Part shown: positions 8,177 to 17,213 of the stretch, one piece after another
Position numbering within the stretch: the stretch's first letter is position 1
How the letters are laid out: each line of letters opens with the position of its first letter
Source of the DNA: Limnohabitans sp. 2KL-27
GTDB lineage: Bacteria; Pseudomonadota; Gammaproteobacteria; Burkholderiales; Burkholderiaceae_C
Assembly: GCF_001269345.1 (NCBI RefSeq)
Contig: NZ_CXOP01000002.1
Span: forward strand, 434,853-498,852
Length of the DNA stretch: 64,000 bases
Reading direction: 5' to 3'
Translations under genes and position numbers: made by a program
Notes under the pieces: generated by a model
What the model saw: only the letters and a program-made list of their open reading frames with translations
Database searches by the model: none
What the model was told of the DNA's origin: nothing

Positions 8177-8194
8177 TTCGACATGGTTCGACAT
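8177..8194. repeat. Tandem octamer in the icd leader
   Basis: TTCGACAT occurs at 8177-8184 and 8187-8194, a ten-base spacing that puts both copies on the same helix face. It is 45-62 bases before the icd start. It could be a regulator site or part of the leader; nothing else supports a function. The rest of the 286-base gap (7953-8238) shows no gene and no clear promoter. Confidence 0.35.
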
Positions 8195-8238
8195 ACCGCC
8201 GAACGACGCATACCTACATCCTGACAACGAGAGTACCC

Positions 8239-10476
8239 ATGGCTGCAGACAAATCCAAGATCATTTACACCTTGACGGACGAAGCCCCTTTGCTGGCGAC
8301 AGCTTCGTTCTTGCCGATCATCCGCACCTTTGCTGCGCCTGCGGGCATCGAAGTGGCAGAGAGCGACATCTCTGTCGCGGCCCGCATTTTGGGTGAGTTT
8401 TCGGATTTGCTGCCCCCTGAGCAACGCGTGACCAACAACCTCGCTGAATTGGGCAAGCTGACCCTCAAGCCCGAAGCCAACATCATCAAGCTGCCCAACA
8501 TCAGCGCCTCCGTGGGCCAGTTGACGGCAGCCATCAAAGAATTGCAGGCCAAGGGTTACGCCCTGCCCGACTATCCAGAAAATGCCAAGACCGACGAAGA
8601 AAAGGCCTTGAAGGCCCGCTACAACAAATGCACTGGCTCGGCCGTGAACCCCGTGCTGCGTGAAGGCAACTCGGACCGCCGTGCACCCCGCGCCGTGAAA
8701 GAGTTTGCCCGCAAGAACCCCCACAGCATGGCCGAATGGAGCCAGGCATCGCGCTCGCACGTTTCACACATGCACGCGGGCGATTTCTACCACGGCGAAA
8801 AATCCATGACCCTGGACCGCGCCCGTGATGTGAAGATGGAGCTGATCACCAAGAGCGGCAAAACCATCATCCTCAAACCCAAAGTTTCCTTGCTCGACCG
8901 TGAAGTCATCGACAGCATGTTCATGAGCAAAAAAGCGCTGCTCGAGTTCTATGAAAAAGAAATCGAAGACGCACACAAAACCGGTGTGATGTTCTCACTG
9001 CACGTCAAAGCCACCATGATGAAGGTCTCGCACCCCATCGTGTTCGGTCACTGCGTCAAGATTTTCTACAAAGAAGCGTTTGCCAAACACGGTGCGTTGT
9101 TCAAGGAATTGGGTGTCAACGTGAACAACGGCATGGCCGATCTTTACGCCAAAGTCGCCACCCTGCCCCAATCCAAGCAAGACGAGATCAAGCGCGATCT
9201 GCACGCCTGCCACGAAGGCCGCCCCGAGTTGGCCATGGTGGACTCTGCCAAAGGCATCACCAACTTCCACTCACCCAACGACGTGATCGTGGACGCGTCC
9301 ATGCCCGCCATGATCCGCAACGGCGGCAAGATGTGGGGCGCCGATGGCCGCTTGAAAGACGTCAAGGCCGTGATGCCCGAGTCGACTTTTGCCCGCATTT
9401 ACATGGAGATGATCAACTTCTGCAAATGGCACGGCGCGTTCGACCCCAAGACCATGGGCACGGTGCCCAACGTCGGCTTGATGGCCCAGCAAGCCGAAGA
9501 GTACGGCTCGCACGACAAAACCTTTGAAATCTCTGAAGACGGCGTGGCCAACATCACCGACCTCAATACCGGTGAAGTGCTGCTGAGCGAAGACGTGGAA
9601 GAAGGCGACATCTGGCGCATGTGCCAAGTCAAGGACGCCGCCATCCGCGACTGGGTCAAGCTGGCCGTGACCCGTGCCCGCAATTCCGGCATGCCGGTGG
9701 TGTTCTGGCTCGACCAGTACCGCCCGCACGAAGCCCAGCTGATCACCAAAGTGAAGATGTACCTGCACGAGCACAACACGGCGGGTTTGGAAATCCAGAT
9801 CATGAGCCAGGTGCGTGCCATGCGCTACACCCTCGAACGTGTGGTCCGTGGCTTTGACACCATCAGCGCCACGGGCAACATCCTGCGCGATTACCTCACC
9901 GACTTGTTCCCGATCATGGAGTTGGGCACCTCGGCCAAGATGCTCTCCATCGTGCCTTTGATGGCCGGCGGCGGCATGTACGAAACCGGTGCGGGCGGCT
10001 CGGCCCCCAAGCACGTGCAGCAACTGGTCGAAGAAAACCACCTGCGCTGGGATTCCTTGGGCGAGTTCTTGGCTTTGGCCGTGTCTTTCGAAGATTTGGG
10101 CCTCAAGACCGGCAACAAGAAAGCCGGTGTTTTGGCCAAAACCCTGGATGCTGCCACCGGTAAACTGCTCGACAACAACAAGAACCCGTCGCCCAAGACC
10201 GGACAGCTTGACAACCGGGGCAGCCAGTTCTACTTGGCCATGTACTGGGCGCAGGAATTGGCCGCGCAAACCGAAGACGCTGCACTGGCTGCCCAGTTTG
10301 CACCTTTGGCCAAAGCCTTGACCGACAGCGAACAGAAGATCGTGGAAGAGCTCAATGCCGTGCAGGGCAAGCCTGTGGACATTGGCGGCTACTACATGCC
10401 TGACCAAGTCAAGCTGGCCGCCATCATGCGCCCCAGCGCGACCTTCAATGCGGCGCTGGCTTCGGTCAAGGTCTGA
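8239..10476 (+). CDS. icd: Isocitrate dehydrogenase (NADP+), monomeric type
   Basis: Oxidative decarboxylation of isocitrate to 2-oxoglutarate with NADP+ in the TCA cycle. At 745 residues it is the large monomeric class (IDH-II), unrelated in fold length to the 420-residue dimeric enzyme. Family segments include [20 protein letters not shown] near 132-150, S-H-V-S-H-M near 175, [14 protein letters not shown] near 252, D-A-S-M-P-A-M-I-R and [11 protein letters not shown]. The start has a GAGAG element eight bases upstream. It is monocistronic, between a long leader and a strong terminator. Confidence 0.97.
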   Translation: MAADKSKIIYTLTDEAPLLATASFLPIIRTFAAPAGIEVAESDISVAARILGEFSDLLPPEQRVTNNLAELGKLTLKPEANIIKLPNISASVGQLTAAIKELQAKGYALPDYPENAKTDEEKALKARYNKCTGSAVNPVLREGNSDRRAPRAVKEFARKNPHSMAEWSQASRSHVSHMHAGDFYHGEKSMTLDRARDVKMELITKSGKTIILKPKVSLLDREVIDSMFMSKKALLEFYEKEIEDAHKTGVMFSLHVKATMMKVSHPIVFGHCVKIFYKEAFAKHGALFKELGVNVNNGMADLYAKVATLPQSKQDEIKRDLHACHEGRPELAMVDSAKGITNFHSPNDVIVDASMPAMIRNGGKMWGADGRLKDVKAVMPESTFARIYMEMINFCKWHGAFDPKTMGTVPNVGLMAQQAEEYGSHDKTFEISEDGVANITDLNTGEVLLSEDVEEGDIWRMCQVKDAAIRDWVKLAVTRARNSGMPVVFWLDQYRPHEAQLITKVKMYLHEHNTAGLEIQIMSQVRAMRYTLERVVRGFDTISATGNILRDYLTDLFPIMELGTSAKMLSIVPLMAGGGMYETGAGGSAPKHVQQLVEENHLRWDSLGEFLALAVSFEDLGLKTGNKKAGVLAKTLDAATGKLLDNNKNPSPKTGQLDNRGSQFYLAMYWAQELAAQTEDAALAAQFAPLAKALTDSEQKIVEELNAVQGKPVDIGGYYMPDQVKLAAIMRPSATFNAALASVKV

Positions 10477-10487
10477 GGCGAAGCGGG

Positions 10488-10577
10488 CTCAGCGGTCGGC
10501 ATACCGCTGAGTTGCTGGCCGCAGTGCTGACAGGGCGCTCAAAACCCAAGCCACGCAGGTTCCTGCGTGGCTTTTTT
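10488..10577 (+). terminator. Hairpin plus intrinsic terminator after icd
   Basis: Two stems follow the icd stop. A perfect 9-bp hairpin CTCAGCGGT/ACCGCTGAG (10488-10511) lacks a T-run. Then AAGCCACGCAGG and CCTGCGTGGCTT (10548-10572) followed by TTTTTT form a strong terminator. The second stem also faces the end of the Hsp70 gene at 10587 and may act in both directions. Confidence 0.88.
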
Positions 10578-10586
10578 CTTGCTGGC

Positions 10587-11840
10587 TCAGTGGCTGTAGG
10601 CCAAGCCCAGCGCCACGCCACCAAACAAATCGCCTTCGAGCAACGGCACACCCGCAAATTCGGCTTGCAACGCGGCCTGAAAAGTGAGCAATGCCGAGGA
10701 GCCCCCTGTCAGGTAAATCGTGTTCAGTGAGGCATCTGTCAGGCCTGCGCGCAAGACACATTCGCGCGCACAGGCCACAGTGCGGGCCAGCAAGTCGTGC
10801 AAATGCGACTGCATGTCGCTTACACCCAGACGCGCTTGCAAGTCGCGCTCGATCACGGACAGCGCAATGCCGGTGTCGGCTTGGTTCATGGAACAGCGGA
10901 TCTTGGCCTGTTCGACTTCGTGTGCCATCAGGTGCCCGTGGCGCTCGGTGAGCACGCGCATCAAGCGTTCGTGCAAATGCAGATCGCTGTAGTTGCTGCG
11001 CAAGGTTTGGGCGTGGGCGATGGCTTTGGGCTGGTATTGCCAATGGATCAGGTGCCAGGTGGCCAGGTCAAAAAACACCCGGCTTGGTACCTCGCGCTGC
11101 TCGGGCCCCAAGTGTTTGTAACCCAGCAGGGGCATGACCTGCGCCAGGTTGAGTTGGCGGTCAAAGTCGGTGCCGCCGATGTGCACACCTGCGGTGGCCA
11201 AAATATCCTGGCTGCGGTCCGTGCGGGTCATCCGGCCTGGCCCCAGGCGAACCACGGTGAAGTCCGAGGTGCCGCCACCCAAGTCGACCACCAGCACGGT
11301 GGTTTCTTGGGTCAGGCGCTGCTCGTAGTCCAGTGCGGCGGCAATGGGTTCGAGCTGAAACGACACTTCGTCAAAGCCTACCGCCTCGACCGCCTGTCGC
11401 AGCGAGGCTTCGGCTTGGGCATCGCGCAGGGGGTCGTCGTCCACAAAGTGCACCGGGCGGCCCATCACCACACGGCGCGGGGCGCTGCCCAGGCTTTGGG
11501 TGGCGCGTTCGCGCAGGTTCGCCAAAAAAGTACCGATGATGTCCTGAAAACTGATTTGCTGGTGGCCGATCTGCGTGGTCTCCAGCAAGAGCGGGCTGCC
11601 CAACAGGCTCTTGAGCGAGCGCATCAAACGGCCCTCAGTGCCCTCCAGGTAATGCCCGATGGCGTCACGCCCGAAATGCGTGCGGCCGTCTTCGGCGTTG
11701 TAGAACACGGCCGTGGGCATGGCCATGGCCTCGCCTTCGAGCGCAATCAAACGGGCGTGGCCTTGGGGCCCAAGCCAGGCGATGGCCGAATTGGAGGTGC
11801 CGAAATCAATGCCGAGCGTGCCGGCGGGGGAAGACATCAT
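10587..11840 (-). CDS. yegD: Hsp70-family protein, YegD type
   Basis: Actin-fold ATPase related to DnaK, about 417 residues, lacking the full peptide-binding domain and C-terminal lid of canonical Hsp70. ATP-binding motifs are present: G-I-D-F-G-T-S-N-S-A-I (phosphate 1), V-V-D-L-G-G-G-T-S-D-F-T-V (phosphate 2), and the adenosine motif I-Y-L-T-G-G-S-S-A-L. These match the YegD group of putative chaperones, whose clients are unknown. The tandem ATG at 11840/11837 is used; an in-frame TTG at 11867 is less likely. No good ribosome-binding site is seen. Its end faces the icd terminator. Confidence 0.88.
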   Translation of the reverse strand: MMSSPAGTLGIDFGTSNSAIAWLGPQGHARLIALEGEAMAMPTAVFYNAEDGRTHFGRDAIGHYLEGTEGRLMRSLKSLLGSPLLLETTQIGHQQISFQDIIGTFLANLRERATQSLGSAPRRVVMGRPVHFVDDDPLRDAQAEASLRQAVEAVGFDEVSFQLEPIAAALDYEQRLTQETTVLVVDLGGGTSDFTVVRLGPGRMTRTDRSQDILATAGVHIGGTDFDRQLNLAQVMPLLGYKHLGPEQREVPSRVFFDLATWHLIHWQYQPKAIAHAQTLRSNYSDLHLHERLMRVLTERHGHLMAHEVEQAKIRCSMNQADTGIALSVIERDLQARLGVSDMQSHLHDLLARTVACARECVLRAGLTDASLNTIYLTGGSSALLTFQAALQAEFAGVPLLEGDLFGGVALGLAYSH

Positions 11841-12034
11841 GGGTGGGAGAGTGCAGACAGAAGCCAAGGGTGGCCGTGAAAAAGCGGCTTATTCGAGACG
11901 CTTTGAAGACCGGGCATTCTGCCACCAAGCGAGGCCTTCCGTTGTCGAGCGAACCTCACGGGTGCCGGTGCACTGTAGGGCCTTGCTGCCATGAGATTCG
12001 ATGGCTGCGTGGTGACGGGATTCCCAAACGCTGA

Positions 12035-12775
12035 TCAATGGACGAATTTGATCCGCACACACAACTGATAACCCACGCCCCATACTGATTTGATGGCCGG
12101 TTCGTCGCCGGCGACCTGGATGCTTTTGAATTTCTTGCGCAAACGGGCAATCAACTCCTCCAAGGCGTGTTTGCTCATCAGGGCATCATCGTCCTCGTCG
12201 GCAAACAAATCGCACAGCACACCGGACTCCAGCGTGTTGTCCTTGGCCTGAACGAGGGCCAGCAAAATGGTTTTTTCTTTGCTGGTCAAGCGCAGTTTCA
12301 GATCCTGGTCCGGTCCGAGCAAGGTCCGATCGCGCAAACTCAGTGACCACTCCTTTGCCGTATGCGACTGTTTCAGGCGACGCCCCAAATTTTGCAGTAC
12401 CAAAACCAGCTCATCTGGTGACACCGGCTTGGTCATGTACAGATCTGCGCCACCTTGTTTGTAGCCCGCAATCCGGTCGTTCAAAGCCACCCTGGCGGTC
12501 ATGATCACAATGCCCGCATCGGGCCGTGACTGTCGCACACGCCGGCACAAACTCAAGCCGTTTTCACCGGGCAGATTCAGGTCGATCAGGTAAAGGTCGA
12601 AGGCAATGCGTGCGTTCAGATCGTCCAAACCCGGTGCGCTGTTGGCCGCGTGCACCTCAAAGCCATGCGCGCGCAGATGCACTTCGATTTCTTCGCGCAG
12701 CAAACGGTCGTCCTCCACCAAGGCCAGAACCAAAGGCCAAGGCGCGTCTCGGGTGTCAGGGTACTGGTCGTTCAA
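12035..12775 (-). CDS. Response regulator, OmpR/winged-helix family
   Basis: Two-component regulator of 246 residues. The receiver (roughly 15-130) has acidic residues E-D-D, the phospho-acceptor Asp in Y-L-I-D-L-N-L-P-G, a T-A switch residue in I-M-T-A-R and the Lys in M-T-K-P-V. The C-terminal winged helix carries L-T-S-K-E-K-T-I-L-L and ends V-W-G-V-G-Y-Q-L-C. The linker L-S-L-R-D-R-T-L-L is somewhat unlike standard OmpR output domains. It overlaps the upstream kinase gene by four bases (ATGA), so the two are translated together. Confidence 0.9.
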   Translation of the reverse strand: MNDQYPDTRDAPWPLVLALVEDDRLLREEIEVHLRAHGFEVHAANSAPGLDDLNARIAFDLYLIDLNLPGENGLSLCRRVRQSRPDAGIVIMTARVALNDRIAGYKQGGADLYMTKPVSPDELVLVLQNLGRRLKQSHTAKEWSLSLRDRTLLGPDQDLKLRLTSKEKTILLALVQAKDNTLESGVLCDLFADEDDDALMSKHALEELIARLRKKFKSIQVAGDEPAIKSVWGVGYQLCVRIKFVH

Positions 12776-14643
12776 CGGGGAAATCTCACTTCAAAGACCA
12801 CATCGTGCTCCATTTTTTGGTACCGCACCCGGGCGCCCATCTTTTGCGCTGCGGAATTGACCAAGCTCAGGCCAATGCCCATGCCCGGGCTGTTCTGAAA
12901 ACTGGGGTGGCGGTAGTAGCGCTCAAACAAACGCGCCTCATCTGGGTGATTCTCGGCAGCTACGCGGTTGCTGATTCGAAAACAGGTCACGCTCTCGGTC
13001 TCATCCTGAATGGTGATTTTGATTTTGCCCTCAGCCGCATATTTGACGGCGTTGCTCACCAGGTTTTCAATGATCAAGGCCAAAAAGTGGGGCGCAGCAC
13101 GAAACACCACACCCTCCTGAATATCGAGTTCAAAACGATCGGGCTCGCGGTACTCCTGCATCACCACGTTCATCAGTTCGATGGCCGAGACGGTTTCTTC
13201 CGATCCGCGCGCCTGCATGCGTTCAATTTTGTTGGACATGGCCACATGCTCGATCATCGCGTCCATGCGCTCCACCGAGGCGTTGATGTGAAGAATCCTT
13301 TCTGCAGAATCATTGGGCACCAAGGCCATTCTTTTGAGCGAAGCCATGGCAAATTTGATGGTGCTCAATGGCGTTTTCAATTCATGCGTCAGCATGTCAA
13401 TCAGGTCGCGGCGTTCCTTTAACCCTTCCTCGTGGACTTTGGACTCCGCCACCTGGATCTGCAAGGCCTGAAGCTCCAGAATTTTTTTGCGGTTGCGGGC
13501 GCTTTTTTCAGTTGCCACCAGCCAGAAAACAACGATACCAATGAAAATCCCGTTGAATCGCAGATCACCGCTGGTCTGCGCTAAATTGTATTGATCACGC
13601 CAGTCCTGGGTGTGCAAATTGTAGGGAAACCCCAAAACGATGATGAGTAAAAACAAGACCCATCCTGATGTGAAAATCCAACGGCCTGGCATGGGCTCAC
13701 GAACTGTCCGAGCCCCCCAGATCTGGATGAAGGGGCAGAAAAAACCGACGATGTAGTTCATCAAGCCTGCCTCTGTTTCGTACCCAGACAAAACAAGCAG
13801 AAGGTTCAGGCCGCATACCCACAGCACAGCGGCAATCCATCGCGCGTAAGCCCTAGTGGGCTTGTAAGCAGACACCACCACCCAGGCCAAAAGCACGGTC
13901 ATCGCCATCCGCATCACCAGCGCCAAGCCAGCCAAGGTGTTCGGTTGAACCGCCGCCAGCAGTCCCCCGCCTTGGGGTAAAACACCGGAAAAAGCGCAAA
14001 TCGACAGCACAACCGCCGTTTGAAAACCGCAAAAAACCAGCAACAACCGTGAGCGTTCGAAGAGGAAAAACAGCACCGAAAGCATCAACAATGCGATCGA
14101 AAGGTTCAAAGCGGTGTTGACGCTTTTGATGGCAGCAATCGATGACTGCAGCGCATCGTCGGCAGTCATCACTTCAGTGCGCACAATGCGCACAGAGGTT
14201 GTTTCAACTTTCAGATAGGCGAAGTTCGCATCGGCATTCAACGTGTTGAATTCAAAACAGTGCTGCAGTTCAATGCAAACTTTTTTCTTTGGCGCTTGCA
14301 ACTCGCCCCCAAGTTGTGGGGTCCAGTGCCCGGCGTTTTGTTGAAAGAAAGTCAAACGGTCCAAAGAATAAGGCTCGACCCTCAACACCAGCGGTGCCGC
14401 CAGGTCAGTCGATGAAAACGCCGAGGGGTCTTTCAGCCGAATCCGAAGCCATGTTTCACCTCGGCTAAACCCCAGGCGCAGTTGACCCCGATACGGTTTG
14501 AAGTCTTGCGTTTGGACGGTCTCGAGGGTGTGCTTTTGTTGATCATCGTGAAAATAAGCCGTTTCGATTTCAAAGCGGTCCTGCCCTGCAAGCAAGGACC
14601 ATTGAAAAAACAATAACAGGAAAAGACAACACAAGCGTTTCAT
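12772..14643 (-). CDS. Sensor histidine kinase with 7TMR-DISM sensory module
   Basis: Inner-membrane kinase of 623 residues. A signal peptide (1-20) precedes a periplasmic 7TMR-DISM extracellular domain (about 25-165; W-L-R-I-R-L, L-V-L-R-V-E). About seven hydrophobic helices follow (175-375), then a short coiled coil and a HisKA domain with the phospho-acceptor at His420 in D-M-L-T-H-E-L-K-T-P-L-S. The ATPase domain shows the N box E-N-L-V-S-N-A-V-K and G box G-M-G-I-G-L-S-L-V. The usual D-x-G-x-G element is replaced by I-S-N-R-V, with N in the Asp position. It pairs with the downstream regulator. Such 7TM modules are thought to sense sugars or other small ligands; the signal here is unknown. 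Confidence 0.9.
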   Translation of the reverse strand: MKRLCCLFLLLFFQWSLLAGQDRFEIETAYFHDDQQKHTLETVQTQDFKPYRGQLRLGFSRGETWLRIRLKDPSAFSSTDLAAPLVLRVEPYSLDRLTFFQQNAGHWTPQLGGELQAPKKKVCIELQHCFEFNTLNADANFAYLKVETTSVRIVRTEVMTADDALQSSIAAIKSVNTALNLSIALLMLSVLFFLFERSRLLLVFCGFQTAVVLSICAFSGVLPQGGGLLAAVQPNTLAGLALVMRMAMTVLLAWVVVSAYKPTRAYARWIAAVLWVCGLNLLLVLSGYETEAGLMNYIVGFFCPFIQIWGARTVREPMPGRWIFTSGWVLFLLIIVLGFPYNLHTQDWRDQYNLAQTSGDLRFNGIFIGIVVFWLVATEKSARNRKKILELQALQIQVAESKVHEEGLKERRDLIDMLTHELKTPLSTIKFAMASLKRMALVPNDSAERILHINASVERMDAMIEHVAMSNKIERMQARGSEETVSAIELMNVVMQEYREPDRFELDIQEGVVFRAAPHFLALIIENLVSNAVKYAAEGKIKITIQDETESVTCFRISNRVAAENHPDEARLFERYYRHPSFQNSPGMGIGLSLVNSAAQKMGARVRYQKMEHDVVFEVRFPR

Positions 14644-14665
14644 GGATGCTTGGAATCATAAAAGT

Positions 14666-14695
14666 TTGACAGGGCATAAACCGCTTTTTTGTCAA
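14666..14695. promoter_or_regulatory. TTGACA inverted repeat in the kinase / H-NS-like divergent gap
   Basis: TTGACA (14666-14671) and TGTCAA (14690-14695) are separated by 18 bases, so each strand carries a perfect -35-like hexamer. They lie 23 bases upstream of the kinase start. No good -10 box stands at the right distance on either strand, so this may be an operator rather than a promoter. Confidence 0.3.
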
Positions 14696-14875
14696 TTCAC
14701 ATCAAATGCTGGCTCGAAAGTGAGAGCAAGTGTGAGCATTTGCAGTCATCCAGCCACGAACGCCCGCTGAGTTGTGAGCTTCTGTGTGTTTTCATGATCT
14801 TTGATGTGGGGTCGAACGAGGACGGTTGTTAAATTCCAAACCGCTATCTCCACCCATTCTTTTGAGATCCTCACC

Positions 14876-15154
14876 ATGCCTTCACTGAAACAGCTTGAGC
14901 AGCAAAAAGCGGAGCTTGATTTGAAAATCACCCAGTCATTGGAAGTCTTGAAAAAGATGGACCATGAATTGGAGCAGGCCAGATTGCGCCAGCAGGCCAT
15001 CGAACAAGGCACGGCCCAGATCATGGCGGTGATGGAAAAGTACAACTTGACGCAAGAGGACATTTTTCCGAACAGCACAGTCAAAGTTGGCAGCGTCAAG
15101 TACAAGGAGTCGCAAACCCTGGCCGAAATGCGTCAATATTTCAACCGCCGTTGA
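14876..15154 (+). CDS. Short H-NS-like protein lacking the DNA-binding domain
   Basis: A 92-residue protein. The first 50 residues form a charged coiled coil, followed by G-T-A-Q-I-M-A-V-M-E-K-Y-N-L-T-Q-E-D-I-F, the end of the H-NS oligomerisation region common in Burkholderiales H-NS proteins. The remainder (V-K-V-G-S-V-K-Y-K-E) starts like the C-terminal domain, but the core DNA-binding motif with W-x-G-x-G-R is missing. ATG 14876 is preferred; the frame opens at 14801 without support. By analogy with truncated H-NS forms it may bind full-length H-NS and alter silencing; that is inference. It is divergent from the sensor-kinase operon. Confidence 0.7.
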   Translation: MPSLKQLEQQKAELDLKITQSLEVLKKMDHELEQARLRQQAIEQGTAQIMAVMEKYNLTQEDIFPNSTVKVGSVKYKESQTLAEMRQYFNRR

Positions 15155-15283
15155 AGGGAAAATGGGCTCGCAAAAAGACAGCTTGCCCGCATCCAAATGA
15201 CCAAAGCATGAATGACTGTGGACCGCCCTCAGTGCGGATGCGCTTGAGGCCTTGCTCATCGGTAGTCTTTGACCATCGCCCAC

Positions 15284-15309
15284 GGCCCACTTTGGGCCTG
15301 AGATTTTTT
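15284..15309 (+). terminator. Small intrinsic terminator downstream of the H-NS-like gene
   Basis: GGCCCA (15284-15289), CTT loop, TGGGCC (15293-15298), five bases, then TTTTTT (15304-15309). A short stem with a displaced T-run, 130 bases after the H-NS-like stop; moderately convincing. Confidence 0.5.
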
Positions 15310-15476
15310 CGTTGTATGCCGATGCGCTGGGCCATCCCTCTGGCCTGGAAATGCCAGCCCACCGCCTATCTGGCCGGTGGCCCCTTAACGAGGTGCAGGT
15401 GGATAGGCGCTGGGCAACCTGAACAAAGATGACCGTTTGCCCTGTGTGGGCCTGATCGCGGTGGCGACCTCAGCGC

Positions 15477-15504
15477 TTGAATACCCTTGGGTTTTTGGTA
15501 TAGA
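15477..15504 (+). promoter_or_regulatory. Candidate sigma-70 promoter for the DUF3297/CoA-transferase pair
   Basis: TTGAAT (15477-15482), a 16-base spacer and TATAGA (15499-15504), 30 bases before the DUF3297 start. Confidence 0.5.
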
Positions 15505-15533
15505 TTCGGTAGGTTTTAAACCAGTTCAACGCC

Positions 15534-15794
15534 ATGACCGACATCTCTACCGACACACCCTCTCGCCCCGCACTGCCCGACCGCCTCTCGATCGACACCC
15601 GCAGTCCGCACCATGTGCGCGGCGTCTTCGAGCACGACATCGGCATCCGCTTCAATGGCAAAGACCGCACCGACGTGGAGGAATACTGCATCAGCGAAGG
15701 CTGGGTGCGCGTGCCTGCTGGCAAAACGTTGGACCGCAAGGGCCAGCCCTTGCTGATCAAACTCAAAGGCCAAGTCGAAGCGTATTACCGTTGA
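15534..15794 (+). CDS. DUF3297 family protein
   Basis: Small 86-residue protein matching DUF3297, a proteobacterial family of about 80-90 residues with the segments L-P-D-R-L-S-I-D, G-I-R-F-N-G-K-D-R-T-D-V-E-E-Y-C and G-W-V-R-V-P-A-G-K-T. No function is known. It ends seven bases before the CoA-transferase start, so the two are probably one transcript from the promoter at 15477. Confidence 0.88.
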   Translation: MTDISTDTPSRPALPDRLSIDTRSPHHVRGVFEHDIGIRFNGKDRTDVEEYCISEGWVRVPAGKTLDRKGQPLLIKLKGQVEAYYR

Positions 15795-15801
15795 GGTGTG
15801 C

Positions 15802-17001
15802 ATGAACGTTCCCACCGGAAAACTTCCACTCGAAGGCCTGCGCGTTGTCGAGTTCACCCACATGGTCATGGGCCCCACCTGCGGCATGGTGCTGGCCGAC
15901 ATGGGGGCCGAGGTCATCAAGGTCGAGCCGATCGAGGGCGATCGCACGCGGCACTTGCTGGGTTCGGGGGCGGGTTTTTTTCCGATGTTCAACCGCAACA
16001 AAAAGAGCATCCAGCTCAACCTGCAGTCACCAGAAGGTGCCGATGTGGCACGGCGCCTGTGCGCCACCGCCGATGTGGTGGCCGAGAACTTCAAGCCCGG
16101 CTCGATGGCCAAGTACGGCCTGGACTACGCCAGCCTGTCGGCCAAGCACCCTCAATTGATTTACGCCAGCCTCAAAGGTTTTTTGCCCGGTCCTTACGAC
16201 CACCGAACGGCGCTCGACGAGGTGGTGCAGATGATGGGCGGACTGGCCTACATGACGGGGCGCCCCGGCGACCCGCTACGCGCAGGCACCAGCGTGAATG
16301 ACATCATGGGTGGGATGTTCGGCGCGATTGGCGTGCTGGGCGCGCTGATCCAGCGCGGCATCACGGGCCGCGGGCAAGAGATCCAGTCCGCGTTGTTCGA
16401 GAACAATGTGTTCTTGGTGGGGCAGCACATGCTGCAGTACGCCATCACCGGCCAAGCGGCCGAGCCCATGCCCAACCGCATTTCAGCCTGGGCGGTGTAC
16501 GACGTGTTCACCGTCAAGAGCGGTGAGCAAATCTTTTTGGCCGCCGTGAGCGATGCGCAGTGGGCCACCTTTTGTGACGTGCTGGGCTTTGCCGACCTGA
16601 AAGCCGACCCGCGCTACTTTGACAACAACGCCCGCGTGTCCTTGCGCGCCGAGTTGATCCCCGAACTGCGCAGCCGTCTGGAGGCTTTCACCGCGGCCGA
16701 ACTGACGGCCATTTTTGAAAGAGCCGGTCTGCCCTTTGCGCCTATTGTCAAGCCCGAAGAGTTGTTTGACGATCCGCACCTTCAGGCCACCGGCGGCTTG
16801 GCCGATGTGCGCCTGACCGATGGTGCCAAGGCGGGGCAAAGCGCCCCGGCTGCTCTGTTGCCTTTCACCATGGGTGGCCAGCGTTTGGGGGTTCGGCTGG
16901 AGCCGCCGTTCCAAGGCGAAAACACCGATGAACTGCTGCGTGGTCTGGGTCTGAGTGCTGTAGACATTGATCAACTGCGCGCATTAAAAGCCGTGGCCTG
17001 A
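15802..17001 (+). CDS. CaiB/BaiF family CoA-transferase
   Basis: Class III CoA-transferase of 399 residues, moving CoA between carboxylic acids through an aspartyl-anhydride intermediate. The N-terminal pattern L-E-G-L-R-V-V-E-F-T-H-M-V-M-G-P and L-A-D-M-G-A-E-V-I-K-V-E is diagnostic. The probable catalytic Asp is in T-A-L-D-E-V-V-Q, and N-R-N-K-K-S-I-Q-L-N-L and G-L-P-F-A-P-I are also conserved. ATG 15802 follows GAGGTG at a good distance. The substrate pair is not deducible; formyl-, succinyl- and branched-acid CoA are all possible. Tightly coupled to DUF3297. Confidence 0.9.
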   Translation: MNVPTGKLPLEGLRVVEFTHMVMGPTCGMVLADMGAEVIKVEPIEGDRTRHLLGSGAGFFPMFNRNKKSIQLNLQSPEGADVARRLCATADVVAENFKPGSMAKYGLDYASLSAKHPQLIYASLKGFLPGPYDHRTALDEVVQMMGGLAYMTGRPGDPLRAGTSVNDIMGGMFGAIGVLGALIQRGITGRGQEIQSALFENNVFLVGQHMLQYAITGQAAEPMPNRISAWAVYDVFTVKSGEQIFLAAVSDAQWATFCDVLGFADLKADPRYFDNNARVSLRAELIPELRSRLEAFTAAELTAIFERAGLPFAPIVKPEELFDDPHLQATGGLADVRLTDGAKAGQSAPAALLPFTMGGQRLGVRLEPPFQGENTDELLRGLGLSAVDIDQLRALKAVA

Positions 17002-17213
17002 AACGTGTTGTCTTGCTGAACCTGTCGATGTCCCTCACAATCAACGCATGTCCATCCAGGTCTTGATTTTCGGTATCCACCTCGCGCGCAGCACGCGGGG
17101 CAAACCTTGCGCACCGCCGCAGGCTTCTTAACCCCCCCCCTTTTTGTTGGACCGATTTCAATTCGGGCCCCGCTCACTTTGCAGCGCGGCCCGGTTCATT
17201 GCTGGAGATTTTC

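Larger units (their letters stand above)
15155..15533 (+). other. 379-base intergenic region
   Basis: No convincing gene. It holds a terminator-like stem at 15284-15309 (next entries) and a promoter at 15477-15504 for the following gene. A 93-codon frame at 15151-15432 has no ribosome-binding site, is rich in proline, arginine and cysteine, and shows no family features; I do not call it. The rest is unexplained. Confidence 0.6.

Noticed and set aside
15151..15432. A 93-codon frame downstream of the H-NS-like gene
   Set aside because: It has no ribosome-binding site, overlaps the H-NS-like stop, has composition unlike real proteins (many Cys, Arg, Pro) and contains the terminator-like stem.
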